DNA of 64,000 nucleotides from Solimonas terrae (GCF_011067135.1 NZ_JAAMOW010000009.1:234557-298556), one strand, 5' to 3'; shown: positions 37,147 through 47,265, counted from the stretch's first letter. Notes: generated by a model not told the origin, from the letters alone. Numbers and translations: made by a program.

Positions 37147-39528
37147 TCAGAAGTCCCAGTTCAGACGCAGGCCCCAGGTGCGCGGCGGCGCGAGCGTGTC
37201 TTCGCGTCCGAAGTCGGTATGGAATTGCGCGAGGTTGTAGCGTTCGTCGCCGAGGTTGTCGCCGAACAGGGTCACGCGCAGGCCATGGCGTCGGTACAGG
37301 TAGCTGATGCGTGCATTGACGATGCCGTAGGCGTCCTCGAAGGTGTCCGCCGTGTTCTGCGCAAGGTAGTAGTAGCCGGAGTTGTAGTAGTAGTCGCCGG
37401 CCACCTCGAGCTGGCCGCCCGGCAGTGCGAAGCTCTGGCTGATCGACGCCGTACCGCTGAATTTCGGTGTGCGCACGATGCGGTTGCCGGAGAAATTGCC
37501 GTTGCCGTAGGCCAGGCCGGTGCTCTCGTCGAAGCCGCGACCGTTTTCGTAGTCCGTGTACCGGGCGTCCAGCCAGCTGCCATTGCCGCTGACCACCAGC
37601 CCCGGATCGAAGGACCGCAACGGCTGCCAGATCGTCTCGACCTCGACGCCGCGGATGCGCGCCCGGCCCGCGTTTTCGAGATTGATCGCGCCGCCCGAAG
37701 TGAACGACATGAAGCCGGTCTGCAGGTTCTTGATGTCGTTCTCGAACACTGCGGCGTTCAGGCGCAGCGAATGCGCGAACCATTCGGTCTTCAGGCCCAG
37801 CTCGTAGGCCGTGACCTGCTCCGGCTTGACGTATTCCGGCTGCGCGAAGATGTTGATGATGTTGTACGTGCCGCTCTTGTAGCCCTGCTGGAACGAGGCG
37901 TACAGCAGCACGTCCTGCAGCGGCCGGAAATCGAGCGAGACCTTCGGCGAGAAATTGGTGGCGCTCGTTTCGGCCGGCGAGAACGAATAGCCGAGCAGCG
38001 CGTCGGCGGCACCGACGTCGACGTCGGACTGCGCCAGACGCCGCTTCTCGCGCTGCCAGCGGCCGCCGAGCGTCAGATCGAGCCAGTCGGTCAGGCTGGC
38101 GGTCGACTGCACATACGCCGAATAGGATTCGGTCTTCAGCAGACCGGTGAAGTAGAACGTCAGCGACTCCGGCAGACCGCTGTTGCCGAGCAGCGCATCG
38201 AGCGAGCTGCCAAGCGCCGGCGGCAGTGCCGAGACGATGTTCGAGATCGGCAGCTGCACGCTGTCGACGAGACGCAGATACCCCGGATCGTAACCACCTT
38301 CGCTGCTCAGGTAGTAGAGGCCGCCGACCCATTTCAGCCAGCTTGAGGCCCAGCTGTCGGCGTTCGATGTGAACTGCAGTTCGCTGGTGTAGAAGCGCTG
38401 GTATTCGCTGTCGGCGCCGTAGGTCGCCACTGGCTCACGGGTGTCGTCGAAGTCGTAGACGTAGTCGTGTGCGCGCACGAAGTAATAGCTGCCGAGCAGC
38501 CTGGCGTCGACGCCCGGGTGGTTCCAGTTGAGGATCGCGTAGGCGGCCCGCGAGTCGGTGGTCAGCTTCGGTTCCGAGTTGGCGGTGACCACGTAGTCGC
38601 GGGTCTCGGCCGGCAGCGTCGCGCCGAGCAGCGGTGTCGGATCGACGTTCGCCGAGGCCGTCGTGCTGGTACCGCGCTGCTGTGCGGCGAGGCCGGTGAG
38701 CAGCAGCGACACCTCGTCGCCGAGCCGGATGCCGAGCTTGATGCGCGCGCCCTTGCCGATCTCCGGCGGCAGGTGGTCGCCGGTGCCGTTGTCGAGCCGG
38801 TAGACGTTGTCGGCGCGGTTGTAGTACGCCGACAGGCTCGCGGCCACATCCGAAGTCAGTGGCAGGTTCGTGTAGACCCGCGTACGCGTGTCGTCGAAGC
38901 GTGGCGCGTAGCTGGTCTGGATCGAGGTCTCGGCTGTCTGCCCGGGATTGCGGCTCCAGATCGAGACGGCGCCGCCGGTCGAGTTGCGGCCGAACAGCGT
39001 GCCCTGCGGCCCTTTCAGGACTTCGATGCGATCGATCGCGCCGAACGCCTGCGCGAGGCTGTGTCCGGACGGAAAATAAACGCCGTCGAGATAGGTGGCC
39101 ACGCTTGGTTCCGCCGACGGAATGAAGATGTCGGTACCGATGCCGCGCAGGTAGATCAGGTTGTAGCCGCCCAGATCCGTGACGGTCAGTCCCGGCACGG
39201 CGGTCGTCAGATCGCGGACATCCTGGATGCCGCGTGCATCGAGCTGATCGGCGTTGAATGCCGAGATCGAGACCGGCACGTCCTGCAACGGTTCGGCGCG
39301 CTTGCGGGCGGTGACGATCACTTCTTCGAGCAGCGTGGGGCGTGTCGATGCATCGTCGTCCGGGATCGCGGCCGCCGCCTGCGGTACCGGCAGCGTCGGC
39401 AAGCTGTCGTCGCCGGCGTCCTGCTGCGCCGGTGCGACCGCCGGCAGCAGTGCCGCGCTGCCGGCGATCAGTGCCGCGGAAAGTCGCGGTGCCCCTGCGC
39501 GCGCCGTCGATGAGCGTCGCTTTGTCAT
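37147..39528 (-). CDS. TonB-dependent receptor
   Basis: A 793-residue outer-membrane receptor; ATG 39528 has GGGGGAGAAAAC upstream. Signal peptide about 1-36, ending VAPAQQ. The TonB box region is LEEVIVTARKRAEPLQDVPV, and the plug carries LRGIGTD and GPQGTLFGRNSTGGAVSI. The barrel follows with the C-terminal strand ending LRLNWDF (terminal Phe, as BAM requires). It belongs to the subgroup found in sphingomonads, Nevskia and relatives that takes up varied siderophores or organic compounds; no biosynthesis gene nearby reveals the ligand. Confidence 0.93.
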   Translation of the reverse strand: MTKRRSSTARAGAPRLSAALIAGSAALLPAVAPAQQDAGDDSLPTLPVPQAAAAIPDDDASTRPTLLEEVIVTARKRAEPLQDVPVSISAFNADQLDARGIQDVRDLTTAVPGLTVTDLGGYNLIYLRGIGTDIFIPSAEPSVATYLDGVYFPSGHSLAQAFGAIDRIEVLKGPQGTLFGRNSTGGAVSIWSRNPGQTAETSIQTSYAPRFDDTRTRVYTNLPLTSDVAASLSAYYNRADNVYRLDNGTGDHLPPEIGKGARIKLGIRLGDEVSLLLTGLAAQQRGTSTTASANVDPTPLLGATLPAETRDYVVTANSEPKLTTDSRAAYAILNWNHPGVDARLLGSYYFVRAHDYVYDFDDTREPVATYGADSEYQRFYTSELQFTSNADSWASSWLKWVGGLYYLSSEGGYDPGYLRLVDSVQLPISNIVSALPPALGSSLDALLGNSGLPESLTFYFTGLLKTESYSAYVQSTASLTDWLDLTLGGRWQREKRRLAQSDVDVGAADALLGYSFSPAETSATNFSPKVSLDFRPLQDVLLYASFQQGYKSGTYNIINIFAQPEYVKPEQVTAYELGLKTEWFAHSLRLNAAVFENDIKNLQTGFMSFTSGGAINLENAGRARIRGVEVETIWQPLRSFDPGLVVSGNGSWLDARYTDYENGRGFDESTGLAYGNGNFSGNRIVRTPKFSGTASISQSFALPGGQLEVAGDYYYNSGYYYLAQNTADTFEDAYGIVNARISYLYRRHGLRVTLFGDNLGDERYNLAQFHTDFGREDTLAPPRTWGLRLNWDF

Positions 39529-39638
39529 GTTTTCTCCCCCAAGGTCCATCGCGGCGCACGATAGCGGCGCGCCCCCGCGCCCTGCCAAGAATTTTTACGC
39601 CGTCCGTGCACCGCAAACGGCATAAGCGGCGATGCCGC

Positions 39639-40850
39639 TCAGCCGGTTCCTTCAAGCGGCTCGGGCCGCTCGCCCTTGAACAGCGGCACCAGCAGCGGCG
39701 GCGCGATCATGGTCGTCGCGACCGCCATGAACAGCACGACCGCGAACACGTGATCGGAAATCACGCCGAGACCGAGGCCGATCTGCGCGACGACGATGCC
39801 GACCTCGCCGCGCGGTGCCATGCCGATGCCGACCTGCGCGGCGCGCCGCAGGCCGAGTCGGATCGACGCCAGCCCGCAGCCGACGAATTTGGTGACGACG
39901 GCGAGCACGGTGACGACCAGCGACGCGACGATGGTGTCGTGGCTGCCGAACGCGCCGAGATTGAGCTGCATGCCGATGTTGACGAGAAAGAACGGCGTGA
40001 AGAATTCGGTGACGCCGCGCACCTGTTCGTGCGTCGCGTGTTCCTGCTCCGCGGCTTCGGCGAGCGCCATGCCGGCGAGGAAGGCGCCGACGATGGCGGC
40101 AATGCCGATCGTCGCGGCGACCGTCGCGAGCGCGAAGCACAGCAGGATCGCGCCGATGAACAGCGAATGGCCGATGCGCAGACCGATGATCTTCGGCGCG
40201 ATGTGCTTCATCGCCGGCGCACCGATGACCGCCACCGCGACGATGAAGCCGATCGACAGACCCGCGGTCAGCCCGACCTCGGCGTAGTCGATCGCGCCGC
40301 CGGCCATGCTGGACACCACCGATAGCACCAGCAGGCCGAGCACGTCGTCGATCACCGCCGCGCCGAGAATGATGCGACTGGTCTTCAGGCTCAGCAGCCC
40401 CATGCCCGACAGCACGCGCGCCGTGATGCCGACGCTGGTCGCGACCATCGCCGCACCGAGGAACAGCGATTCGATCTGGCTGTGCCCCGAGTAGTGCATG
40501 TAGGCCCAGCCGGCAATGAACGGCACGATCACGCCGATCACGGCGACCAGGGTCGCGGTCACGCCGACCTGCAGGATCGTGCGCGGCTTGGTTTCCAGGC
40601 CCACCGAAAACAGCAGGAAGATCACACCGAGTTCGGACATCGTGTGCGTGATCTCGTTCGGCGTCACCCAGCCGAGCACGCTCGGACCGATCAGCACGCC
40701 GGCGAGGATCTCACCGACCACGGTCGGCTGCTTGATGCGCTCGAAGATCTCGGCGAGCAGCTTGGCACCGGCGAACATCAGCAGCAGCGAAATCAGGATT
40801 TCGTTGGCGTGCACGGTACTGGCGGCGGCACCGGCGTCGGTGGCGGTCAT
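39639..40850 (-). CDS. CPA2-type cation:proton antiporter (Kef-like, no regulatory domain)
   Basis: A 403-residue inner-membrane antiporter with about 12 helices. The exchange site is the Asp pair in LGAAVIDDVLGLLVLS (about 156-171), with GEILAGVLIGPSVLGW (about 46-61) and GMAPRGEVGIVVAQIGL (about 344-360). It ends after the membrane part and lacks the RCK/TrkA-N domain of KefB/C. The transported cation (Na+ or K+) is not decided. The frame extends 84 codons further upstream, but family similarity starts close to this ATG. Confidence 0.9.
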   Translation of the reverse strand: MTATDAGAAASTVHANEILISLLLMFAGAKLLAEIFERIKQPTVVGEILAGVLIGPSVLGWVTPNEITHTMSELGVIFLLFSVGLETKPRTILQVGVTATLVAVIGVIVPFIAGWAYMHYSGHSQIESLFLGAAMVATSVGITARVLSGMGLLSLKTSRIILGAAVIDDVLGLLVLSVVSSMAGGAIDYAEVGLTAGLSIGFIVAVAVIGAPAMKHIAPKIIGLRIGHSLFIGAILLCFALATVAATIGIAAIVGAFLAGMALAEAAEQEHATHEQVRGVTEFFTPFFLVNIGMQLNLGAFGSHDTIVASLVVTVLAVVTKFVGCGLASIRLGLRRAAQVGIGMAPRGEVGIVVAQIGLGLGVISDHVFAVVLFMAVATTMIAPPLLVPLFKGERPEPLEGTG

Positions 40851-40914
40851 GGCGGGGATTCCGTTCGGGGATGCGTGAAAGCTTGCGCAGTGCGTGCGCA
40901 GCGTGCAAGCGTGC

Positions 40915-41568
40915 TCAGCTGTCGTCGGGCAAGGGCAGGTAATGCCGATGGACGCCGCGTTCGCCGCGCAGCGCAATTCGCAGCATCGCTTCGGCCACGG
41001 CGTCGCCGCTGACCGGCTGGTAGCGTCGCAGCGGTCCGCGCGCCAGTTTTTCGAGCAGCGGTGCGAGCTGCTGCGCCAGGGCTTCGCCGGGCCGGCGCTC
41101 ATCGCGTTCGCCGAGCAGCAGCGACGGCTGGAAGATATGCACCGCGGCGAAATCGAGCGCGCCTACGGCCTTCTCCATGCGACCCTTGACGCGTGAATAG
41201 AACGCCAGCGCGTGCTCGCTGGCGCCGACCGCCGACACCACCAGGAACTGACGGGCGCCGGCCGTGCGCGCCGCGCGTGCGAGATCGACGACCATGCGTT
41301 CGTCGACATCGGCAAAGGCGGCCTTCGAGCCGGCGCGGCGCAGGGTGGTGCCGAGACAGCAGTAGACATCGTCGGCGCCGAGCACCTCGCCGAGCGCCGC
41401 GAGGTCGGCGAAATCGCTGATCACGGTTTTCAGGCGCGGATCGCTGACGGCCAGCGGCCGGCGCGCAAGCACGCTGATCTGTGCGTATGCCGGATCGCGC
41501 AACAGACGCGCGAGAACCTGACGCCCGACCAGTCCCGTTGCACCGGCCACGAGTGCGCTGCGCTTCAT
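40915..41568 (-). CDS. NAD(P)H-binding atypical SDR (HTATIP2/YbjT-like)
   Basis: A 217-residue Rossmann protein with ALVAGATGLVGRQVLARLL (about 5-23), VYCCLGTTLRRAGSKAAFADVD (shorter core CCLGTTLRRAGS) and FLVVSAVGASEHALAFYSRVKG, the pattern of the HTATIP2/TIP30-like atypical SDRs. The YxxxK dyad appears as YSRVKG. Often named oxidoreductase, but activity is unproven. It is transcribed with the antiporter gene 64 bp downstream. Confidence 0.88.
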   Translation of the reverse strand: MKRSALVAGATGLVGRQVLARLLRDPAYAQISVLARRPLAVSDPRLKTVISDFADLAALGEVLGADDVYCCLGTTLRRAGSKAAFADVDERMVVDLARAARTAGARQFLVVSAVGASEHALAFYSRVKGRMEKAVGALDFAAVHIFQPSLLLGERDERRPGEALAQQLAPLLEKLARGPLRRYQPVSGDAVAEAMLRIALRGERGVHRHYLPLPDDS

Positions 41569-41685
41569 GCGATGCTATCCCCGATGTTCTTGTCCGGGCC
41601 GCCGCCTTCACGGTGGCTGGCCCGTCGCACTTATATACAAGATATACCGTGGCGCCGGATAGCGGCGCGATTTGCGAGGAATGCC

Positions 41686-42126
41686 ATGTCTGCCGAGGCG
41701 CCGTTCGAACTGCATCCGCAACTGGCGGCCGACACGCGAACGGTTGGCGACTGGCCGCTGTCGCGTGTGCTGCTGATGAACGACGCGCAGTTCCCGTGGC
41801 TGATTCTGGTGCCGCGGCGCAGCGGCCTGCGCGAAATCTTCGAACTGCCGGAGCGCGACCAGCAACAGCTGCTGCGCGAATCGAGCGCACTCGGCCGCGC
41901 CCTGCTGGCGCTGTTCCCGCTTGGCGAGAAGCTCAACATCGGGGCGCTCGGCAATCTCGTGCCGCAGCTGCATGTCCATCACATCGTGCGCTGGGCAGAC
42001 GATGCCGCCTGGCCTGCCCCGGTCTGGGGCCGCCTGCCCCCGCTGCCCTATGCCGACGACGTCGCCGCCATCACGCTGCAGCGGCTGCGCGAGCGATTGG
42101 CCGCGCTGATGCCCCTGTCCGGCTGA
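41686..42126 (+). CDS. HIT domain protein
   Basis: A 146-residue histidine-triad protein. The triad segment is PQLHVHHIVRWADD (about 94-107), preceded by KLNIGALGNLV. The N-terminal half (LLMNDAQFPWLILVPRRSG) is typical of the proteobacterial diadenosine-tetraphosphate-hydrolase-like HIT group. GAGGA lies before the ATG. A second in-frame start exists upstream, but the RBS favours this one. Substrate unknown. Confidence 0.92.
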   Translation: MSAEAPFELHPQLAADTRTVGDWPLSRVLLMNDAQFPWLILVPRRSGLREIFELPERDQQQLLRESSALGRALLALFPLGEKLNIGALGNLVPQLHVHHIVRWADDAAWPAPVWGRLPPLPYADDVAAITLQRLRERLAALMPLSG

Positions 42127-42191
42127 ACGGCGCTTGTTCACCCCCGGGGGCCTGCCTAGACTCGCCGACCGAAATTTCCGAGGGTGGGGAC

Positions 42192-43016
42192 ATGGAGCAG
42201 GTCACCGGCAAGAACGTGCTGATCACCGGCGCGGCGATGGGCATGGGCAAACTGTATGCGCAGCTCGCGGCCGGCGAGCGCGCGCGCACGATCGTGCTCT
42301 GGGACATCAACGCCGTCGAGCTCGACAAGACGGCGGCCGAACTGCGGGCGCAGTGCGAGCAGGTCATCACGCAGGTCGTCGATGTCTCCAGCTACGAGGC
42401 GATCGCCGCCGCCGCCGCCGAAGTCCGCAGCCGGGTCGGCACGCTGGACGTGCTGATCAACAACGCCGGCATCATTCGCGGCAAGTATTTCTGGGAACAC
42501 GACGCGCAGCGCGACATCGAGATGACGATGGCGATCAACGCGCTGGCGCCGATGTACATCGCCCGCGAGTTCCTGCCGGACATGCTGGCCGACAAGACGG
42601 TGGAGCGGCGCATCGTCAACATCTCGTCGGCGGCCAGCCTGGTCGCCAATCCGCGCATGAGCGTGTACTGCGCGTCGAAGTGGTCATGCACCGGCTGGAG
42701 CGATTCGCTGCGCCTGGAGCTGGCGCAGGCCGGCCACGCCAACGTGAAGGTCCTGACGGTCTGCCCGACCTATATCTCGACGGGCATGTTCGAAGGCGCC
42801 AAGCCGATGCTGATGACGCCGGTGATGACGCCGCAGTACGTTGTCGACCGCGTCTGGCGGGCGATGAAGCGCGGCAAGCCACGCCTGATCCTGCCGTGGA
42901 CCGTGTACCTGTCGAATGCCCTCAAGGGCCTGCTGCCGGTGCGCCTGTTCGACTGGCTCGCGGACCATGTGTTCGGCGTCTATCACTCGATGGACGAGTT
43001 CAGGGACCGCAAGTAG
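42192..43016 (+). CDS. Short-chain dehydrogenase/reductase
   Basis: A 274-residue classical SDR: cofactor motif ITGAAMGMGKLYA (about 11-23, TGxxxGxG), NNAG at about 93-96, catalytic Ser in ISSAAS (about 143) and YCASKWSC with Tyr and Lys at about 156 and 160. The C-terminal extension (LPVRLFDWLADHVFGVYHSMDEF) resembles SDRs that act on lipophilic substrates near membranes. It lies upstream of the fatty acyl-CoA reductase, but with a lipoprotein gene between, so a link to lipid metabolism is only suggestive. Confidence 0.92.
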   Translation: MEQVTGKNVLITGAAMGMGKLYAQLAAGERARTIVLWDINAVELDKTAAELRAQCEQVITQVVDVSSYEAIAAAAAEVRSRVGTLDVLINNAGIIRGKYFWEHDAQRDIEMTMAINALAPMYIAREFLPDMLADKTVERRIVNISSAASLVANPRMSVYCASKWSCTGWSDSLRLELAQAGHANVKVLTVCPTYISTGMFEGAKPMLMTPVMTPQYVVDRVWRAMKRGKPRLILPWTVYLSNALKGLLPVRLFDWLADHVFGVYHSMDEFRDRK

Positions 43017-43173
43017 CACGACCATCGGTCGGCGTCCGGCCGCCCTTTGTTCCCCCGCGTGTCGCGGCCGGCGTGAACTGCGGCACGCTGTCGGCGCCGA
43101 CACGGATTGTCCGCCAAGCCGGCGTGGCCTTATAAATGCGGGCCGGCCGGACTGCTCCGGCCGCGGAGGGAAC

Positions 43174-43548
43174 ATGAACACCACAAGCCGACCGATCTCG
43201 ATCGCCGCCACCCTGCTGCTGGGCGCCACCGCCCTGCTGCTGGGCGCCTGCGGCAGCGATGCGCCGAAGCCGCTGACGGCACGGAACGTCTCCGCGCCGC
43301 TGGCGCCGCCGCAATATCTGCCGCCGGGCCTGTCGACCTCGCTCAAGCAGGGCGACGTCGTCGACCTGAAAGCCGCGACCGCCCTGATGCTGCACCCGCA
43401 GGGCAAGGGTGAGGTCGCCGAGAAGCTGGCGCCGGGCACGCTGGTGAAGCTCAAGGCACGCACGCTCAACAGCGAAGGGCCATGGTGGCTGGTCGACACC
43501 GCGACCGACGCCGGCTGGATTCCTGAGGCGGAATTGCTGCGCAAGTAG
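43174..43548 (+). CDS. Lipoprotein with SH3-like domain
   Basis: A 124-residue lipoprotein. The signal peptide ends in lipobox LLLGAC (Cys 26) followed by Gly. Residues about 60-124 (DVVDLKAATALMLHP, then LAPGTLVKLKARTLNSEGPWW and GWIPEAELL) have the strand pattern and W-W-x-V-x-W-I-x motif of bacterial SH3 folds. Such proteins usually bind peptidoglycan or other envelope targets. GGAGGG lies just before the ATG. Confidence 0.82.
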   Translation: MNTTSRPISIAATLLLGATALLLGACGSDAPKPLTARNVSAPLAPPQYLPPGLSTSLKQGDVVDLKAATALMLHPQGKGEVAEKLAPGTLVKLKARTLNSEGPWWLVDTATDAGWIPEAELLRK

Positions 43549-43705
43549 TGTCACGCCCGCGCCGCTGATTTGGCGCTACTCTGTGCATCCGCAGTGGACG
43601 GACTTGGCCGTGGACGCAGCCTTGGCCGTGCGCTGCGGCAAGTTCATCGGCCGCGGCGGTCCGCTAAGATGAGCCCATCCAAAAACGACAACCAGGGGGA
43701 CACGA

Positions 43706-45688
43706 ATGAATTACTTCGTGACCGGCGCGACAGGTTTCATCGGCAAGTTTCTGATCGGCGAACTGCTGGCGCGCGAAGACGCCAAGGTCTACGCCCTGGT
43801 GCGAGCCAGTTCGCAGGAAAAGTTCGACGCGCTGCAGGAGCGCTACGGCGACGCCGGCAAGCGCCTGCATGCCGTGCATGGCGACGTCACCGAGCCGGGT
43901 CTGATCTCGGACGCCGACCGCAAGAAGCTCAAGGGCAAGGTCGACCACGTCTTCCACCTGGCCGCCGTCTATGACATGAACATGGACGATGCGACCGGCA
44001 ATCGCATCAACAACGAAGGCACGCGCAACGTCGTGGCGTTCGTCAACGAACTCGGCGGCGATGTGCGCCTGCACCACGTCTCCAGCGTCGCGGTCGCCGG
44101 CGGCGATTTCTCCGGCCGCTTCACCGAGGACATGTTCGATGAAGGCCAGCGCCTCGGCCATCCGTATTTCCGCACCAAGTTCGAGTCCGAGAAGATCGTT
44201 CGCGACGAGGCGACGGTGCCGTTCCGCATCTACCGCCCGGGTGCGGTGGTCGGTTCGTCGCAGACCGGCGAGATGGACAAGATCGACGGCCCCTACTACT
44301 TCTTCAAGAGCGTGCAGCGGCTCAGCCACGCGGTGCCGAAATGGCTGCCGCTGCTCGGCGTCACCGGCGGCAAGGTGCCGATCGCGCCGGTCGACTACGT
44401 CGCCAGGGCGATGGACCACATCGCCCACAAGCCCGGCCTCGACGGCAAGTGCTTCTGCCTGATCCAGTCACACTCGCCCACCGTCGGCGAACTGATGCAG
44501 ACCATCATGGAGGCCTCGCACGGGCCGCACTTCGCCAAGGAACTGGAAGTGCCGGCGATCCCGCCGCAGGTCAAGATGCTCGGCGAGCGGGTCGCCGATG
44601 CGGTTCCGCCGCCGATCAAGAAGCGCATTTCGAACGCGATCGGCATTCCGGTTTCGGTGCTCGGCTACGTGATCAACCGCGCCGTGTTCGACGACAAGGA
44701 AGCCCGCAAGGCGCTCAAGGGTTCGGGCATCCAGTGCCCGGACATCCGCGACTACTGCGAAAAGCTTTGGCAGTACTGGGAGCTGTATCTCGATCTCGAC
44801 ACCAAGCTGCCGCGCGGCGCCGTGCAGCGCGTGTCGGGCAAGGTGGCGGTCGTCACCGGCGCATCCAGCGGCATCGGCTTCGTGGTGGCCAAGAAGCTGG
44901 CGGCGGCCGGCGCCAAGGTCATTCTCGTCGCGCGCACCCGCGAGAAGCTCGAACAGACGCGCGACATTCTCGAAAAGGCCGGCGGCGAAGCGCACGTCTA
45001 TCCCTGCGATCTGTCGGATCTGAAGGCGATCGATGCCTGCTGCGCCGAGATCCTGCGCGACTTCGGCCATGTCGACATCCTCGTCAACAACGCCGGCCGC
45101 TCGATCCGCCGCGCGGTGATGGAGGCGACGACGCGCTTCCATGACTTCGAGCGCACCATGCAGCTGAACTACTTCGGCGCGGTGCGCATGATCCTGGCGT
45201 TCCTGCCGACGATGGCGCAGCGCAAGAGCGGCCAGATCATCAACATCAGCTCGATCGGCGTGCTTGCCAACGCCGCGCGCTTCTCGGCGTATGTCGCATC
45301 GAAGGCCGCGCTCGATGCGTTCTCGCGCTGCCTGTCGGCCGAGGTCAAGCACTGCAACATCGACGTCACCGCGATCTACATGCCGCTGGTACGCACGCCG
45401 ATGATCGCGCCGACCAAGATCTACGACTACGTGCCGACCTGGTCGCCGGACAAGGCCGGCGACACGGTGATGAGGGCGATCCTGCACAAGCCGAAGTCGA
45501 TCGCCACGCCGCTCGGCACCGCCGCTGCCGTGTCGTACGCGCTGTGGCCGAAGCTCAACGACTACATCCTCAACAAGGGCTTCCATCTGTTCCCGTCCTC
45601 GTCGGCTGCCAAGGGCCGCAAGGAAGGCGTCAAGCCGACGCTGGAGCAGGTGGTGTTCGCCAACCTGTTCAAGGGCGAGCACTTCTAG
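43706..45688 (+). CDS. Two-domain fatty acyl-CoA reductase (wax-ester type, alcohol-forming)
   Basis: A 660-residue fusion of two SDR domains. The N-terminal atypical SDR (about 1-370) begins MNYFVTGATGFIGKFLIGEL and has YFRTKFESEK with the Tyr/Lys dyad. The C-terminal classical SDR (about 380-660) has VTGASSGIGFVVAKKLA, LVNNAGRSIRRAVM and SAYVASKAALDAFSRC. The architecture, length and many blocks match the Marinobacter acyl-CoA reductase that makes fatty alcohols from acyl-CoA via aldehyde for wax esters. No wax synthase (WS/DGAT) lies in the window, so the end use is inferred. Confidence 0.92.
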   Translation: MNYFVTGATGFIGKFLIGELLAREDAKVYALVRASSQEKFDALQERYGDAGKRLHAVHGDVTEPGLISDADRKKLKGKVDHVFHLAAVYDMNMDDATGNRINNEGTRNVVAFVNELGGDVRLHHVSSVAVAGGDFSGRFTEDMFDEGQRLGHPYFRTKFESEKIVRDEATVPFRIYRPGAVVGSSQTGEMDKIDGPYYFFKSVQRLSHAVPKWLPLLGVTGGKVPIAPVDYVARAMDHIAHKPGLDGKCFCLIQSHSPTVGELMQTIMEASHGPHFAKELEVPAIPPQVKMLGERVADAVPPPIKKRISNAIGIPVSVLGYVINRAVFDDKEARKALKGSGIQCPDIRDYCEKLWQYWELYLDLDTKLPRGAVQRVSGKVAVVTGASSGIGFVVAKKLAAAGAKVILVARTREKLEQTRDILEKAGGEAHVYPCDLSDLKAIDACCAEILRDFGHVDILVNNAGRSIRRAVMEATTRFHDFERTMQLNYFGAVRMILAFLPTMAQRKSGQIINISSIGVLANAARFSAYVASKAALDAFSRCLSAEVKHCNIDVTAIYMPLVRTPMIAPTKIYDYVPTWSPDKAGDTVMRAILHKPKSIATPLGTAAAVSYALWPKLNDYILNKGFHLFPSSSAAKGRKEGVKPTLEQVVFANLFKGEHF

Positions 45689-45754
45689 GCCGGAAGTCGT
45701 CGCGATGTTCCGGTTGTCAGGGCGCGGCGCCGGGGCCGCGCGCGGGATGGAGTC

Positions 45755-47092
45755 ATGCGTAGTGCGGGGGCACTCGGCTGGGCGGCGGTGTTCGGGCTGT
45801 GGTTCAGCCTGGCCGCGCATGCTGCGGTGCCGGCACTCGACTCGCCGCTGGTCGACACGACCGGCAGCCTGGACGATGACGCCCGTGTCGCGCTGACGCA
45901 GCGGCTGCAGGCCTTCGACGACAGCGGCCGCGCGCAGATTGCGATCCTGATCGTCGCGGACACCGGCGGTGCGCCGCTCAGCGACTATGCCCTGCAGGTC
46001 GCCGAGGCCTGGCAGCTGGGGCGGGCCGGGCGCGATGACGGCTTGTTGATCGTGATCGTGCCGCCCGCGCATGCGGCGCGGATCGAAGTCGGCTACGGCC
46101 TCGAAGGCGACATTCCGGACGCCATCGCCTCGCGCTGGGTCGATGCACTGCTGCCGTCACTGCACGACGGCACGCTGGCGGCCGGCCTGGACCGCTTGCT
46201 CGATGCCGTCGATGCGACCCTGCCGGCGGCGGCAGAGGCGAAAAGCGACGCATCGACCACGACACTGTTCGAAGGCCACCCGGAATGGAATCTGGCGTTC
46301 GTGCTCGTCGTGTTCTCGCCGTTCGCCCTGTTCCCCCTGTTCATGGGGCTCTGGGGCGCCGTTGCCAGCGCACCCTTGTTCGCGCTGATGATCGGCGCTG
46401 CCGCCCATGTCGTGTGGGGGCGTCAGGACGCCACGCTGGCGGCCGCGCTGCTTGCGCTGCCCTTGCCGGTGCTCTGGGGGTTGATCGGCATGCGTCGTCC
46501 GATCGGCCACGCCTGGCTGCGCGGCCTGCTGGTGGTCGGCAAGCTGCTGGGCCTGTTGCTGTTCTTCTCGTGGCTGAGCCTGTTCGTCGGGGTCGGCGTG
46601 GTGGCGATGGAGTTTCCGCTCTGGGCGGCGCTGGCGTTCGCCGGCCTGCTGACGATCGGACTGGCGGCGACGCTGTTTCCGGGCCGCCCGGCGCAGCGCC
46701 TGATGGTGACCCTGCGCAGCCTGATGCACTTCGTGTTCGTGCTGATCCTGGCGATGATCAGCCTGCACGGCGTGGTTGATCCGGTACTGCCCTGGGCCCT
46801 GCTGGCCGCAACCGTGTTCACCGGCGCGGTCATCGTCCATCTGTTTGCCGACGCGCGCGCCAGGCGCGACGGCAGCGCGCGAGCCCGCCGCTATGCGCGT
46901 GCCGGCTTCGCCGTCGCATTGCTGATCCTGCTGCCGCTCGGCGGCCTGGCCGTGCTGCTGTCGATCATCGGCGAGAGCGGACAGCTGGGCGCGGCCGGGG
47001 GTGGCAGTGCGATCGCCGGCGGTCTGTGGTGGGCGGCGCGACGCGGCTTTGGCGGCCGCTTCGGCGGCGGTGGCGCCGGGCGCAGCGGCTGA
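45755..47092 (+). CDS. TPM domain membrane protein (YgcG-like)
   Basis: A 445-residue protein. After a signal peptide (AVFGLWFSLAAHA) comes a TPM domain (about 28-150: LVDTTGSLDDDARVALTQRL, then LLIVIVPPAHAARIEVGYGLEG). Several membrane helices follow between about 180 and 410, and the tail is Gly-rich (RGFGGRFGGGGAGRSG). TPM proteins include a photosystem-repair phosphatase in plants; bacterial ones are uncharacterised. It follows the acyl-CoA reductase gene by 66 bp. Confidence 0.88.
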   Translation: MRSAGALGWAAVFGLWFSLAAHAAVPALDSPLVDTTGSLDDDARVALTQRLQAFDDSGRAQIAILIVADTGGAPLSDYALQVAEAWQLGRAGRDDGLLIVIVPPAHAARIEVGYGLEGDIPDAIASRWVDALLPSLHDGTLAAGLDRLLDAVDATLPAAAEAKSDASTTTLFEGHPEWNLAFVLVVFSPFALFPLFMGLWGAVASAPLFALMIGAAAHVVWGRQDATLAAALLALPLPVLWGLIGMRRPIGHAWLRGLLVVGKLLGLLLFFSWLSLFVGVGVVAMEFPLWAALAFAGLLTIGLAATLFPGRPAQRLMVTLRSLMHFVFVLILAMISLHGVVDPVLPWALLAATVFTGAVIVHLFADARARRDGSARARRYARAGFAVALLILLPLGGLAVLLSIIGESGQLGAAGGGSAIAGGLWWAARRGFGGRFGGGGAGRSG

Positions 47093-47265
47093 GCGATCGG
47101 GCTGCGGCGTCGCGAGCTGTCCGCCGGCATGATCGCCGCGACCGGTCGGCCGCCGTGCCGCCGATGCGCGCCGGTGCAGCCAAGGTCGATGGCGGAAAGT
47201 TTGATTACAGTACCGGCAGCGGCCAGGCCAGAGCCGACGACACCGACATCTTCAGGGGAGACAGC

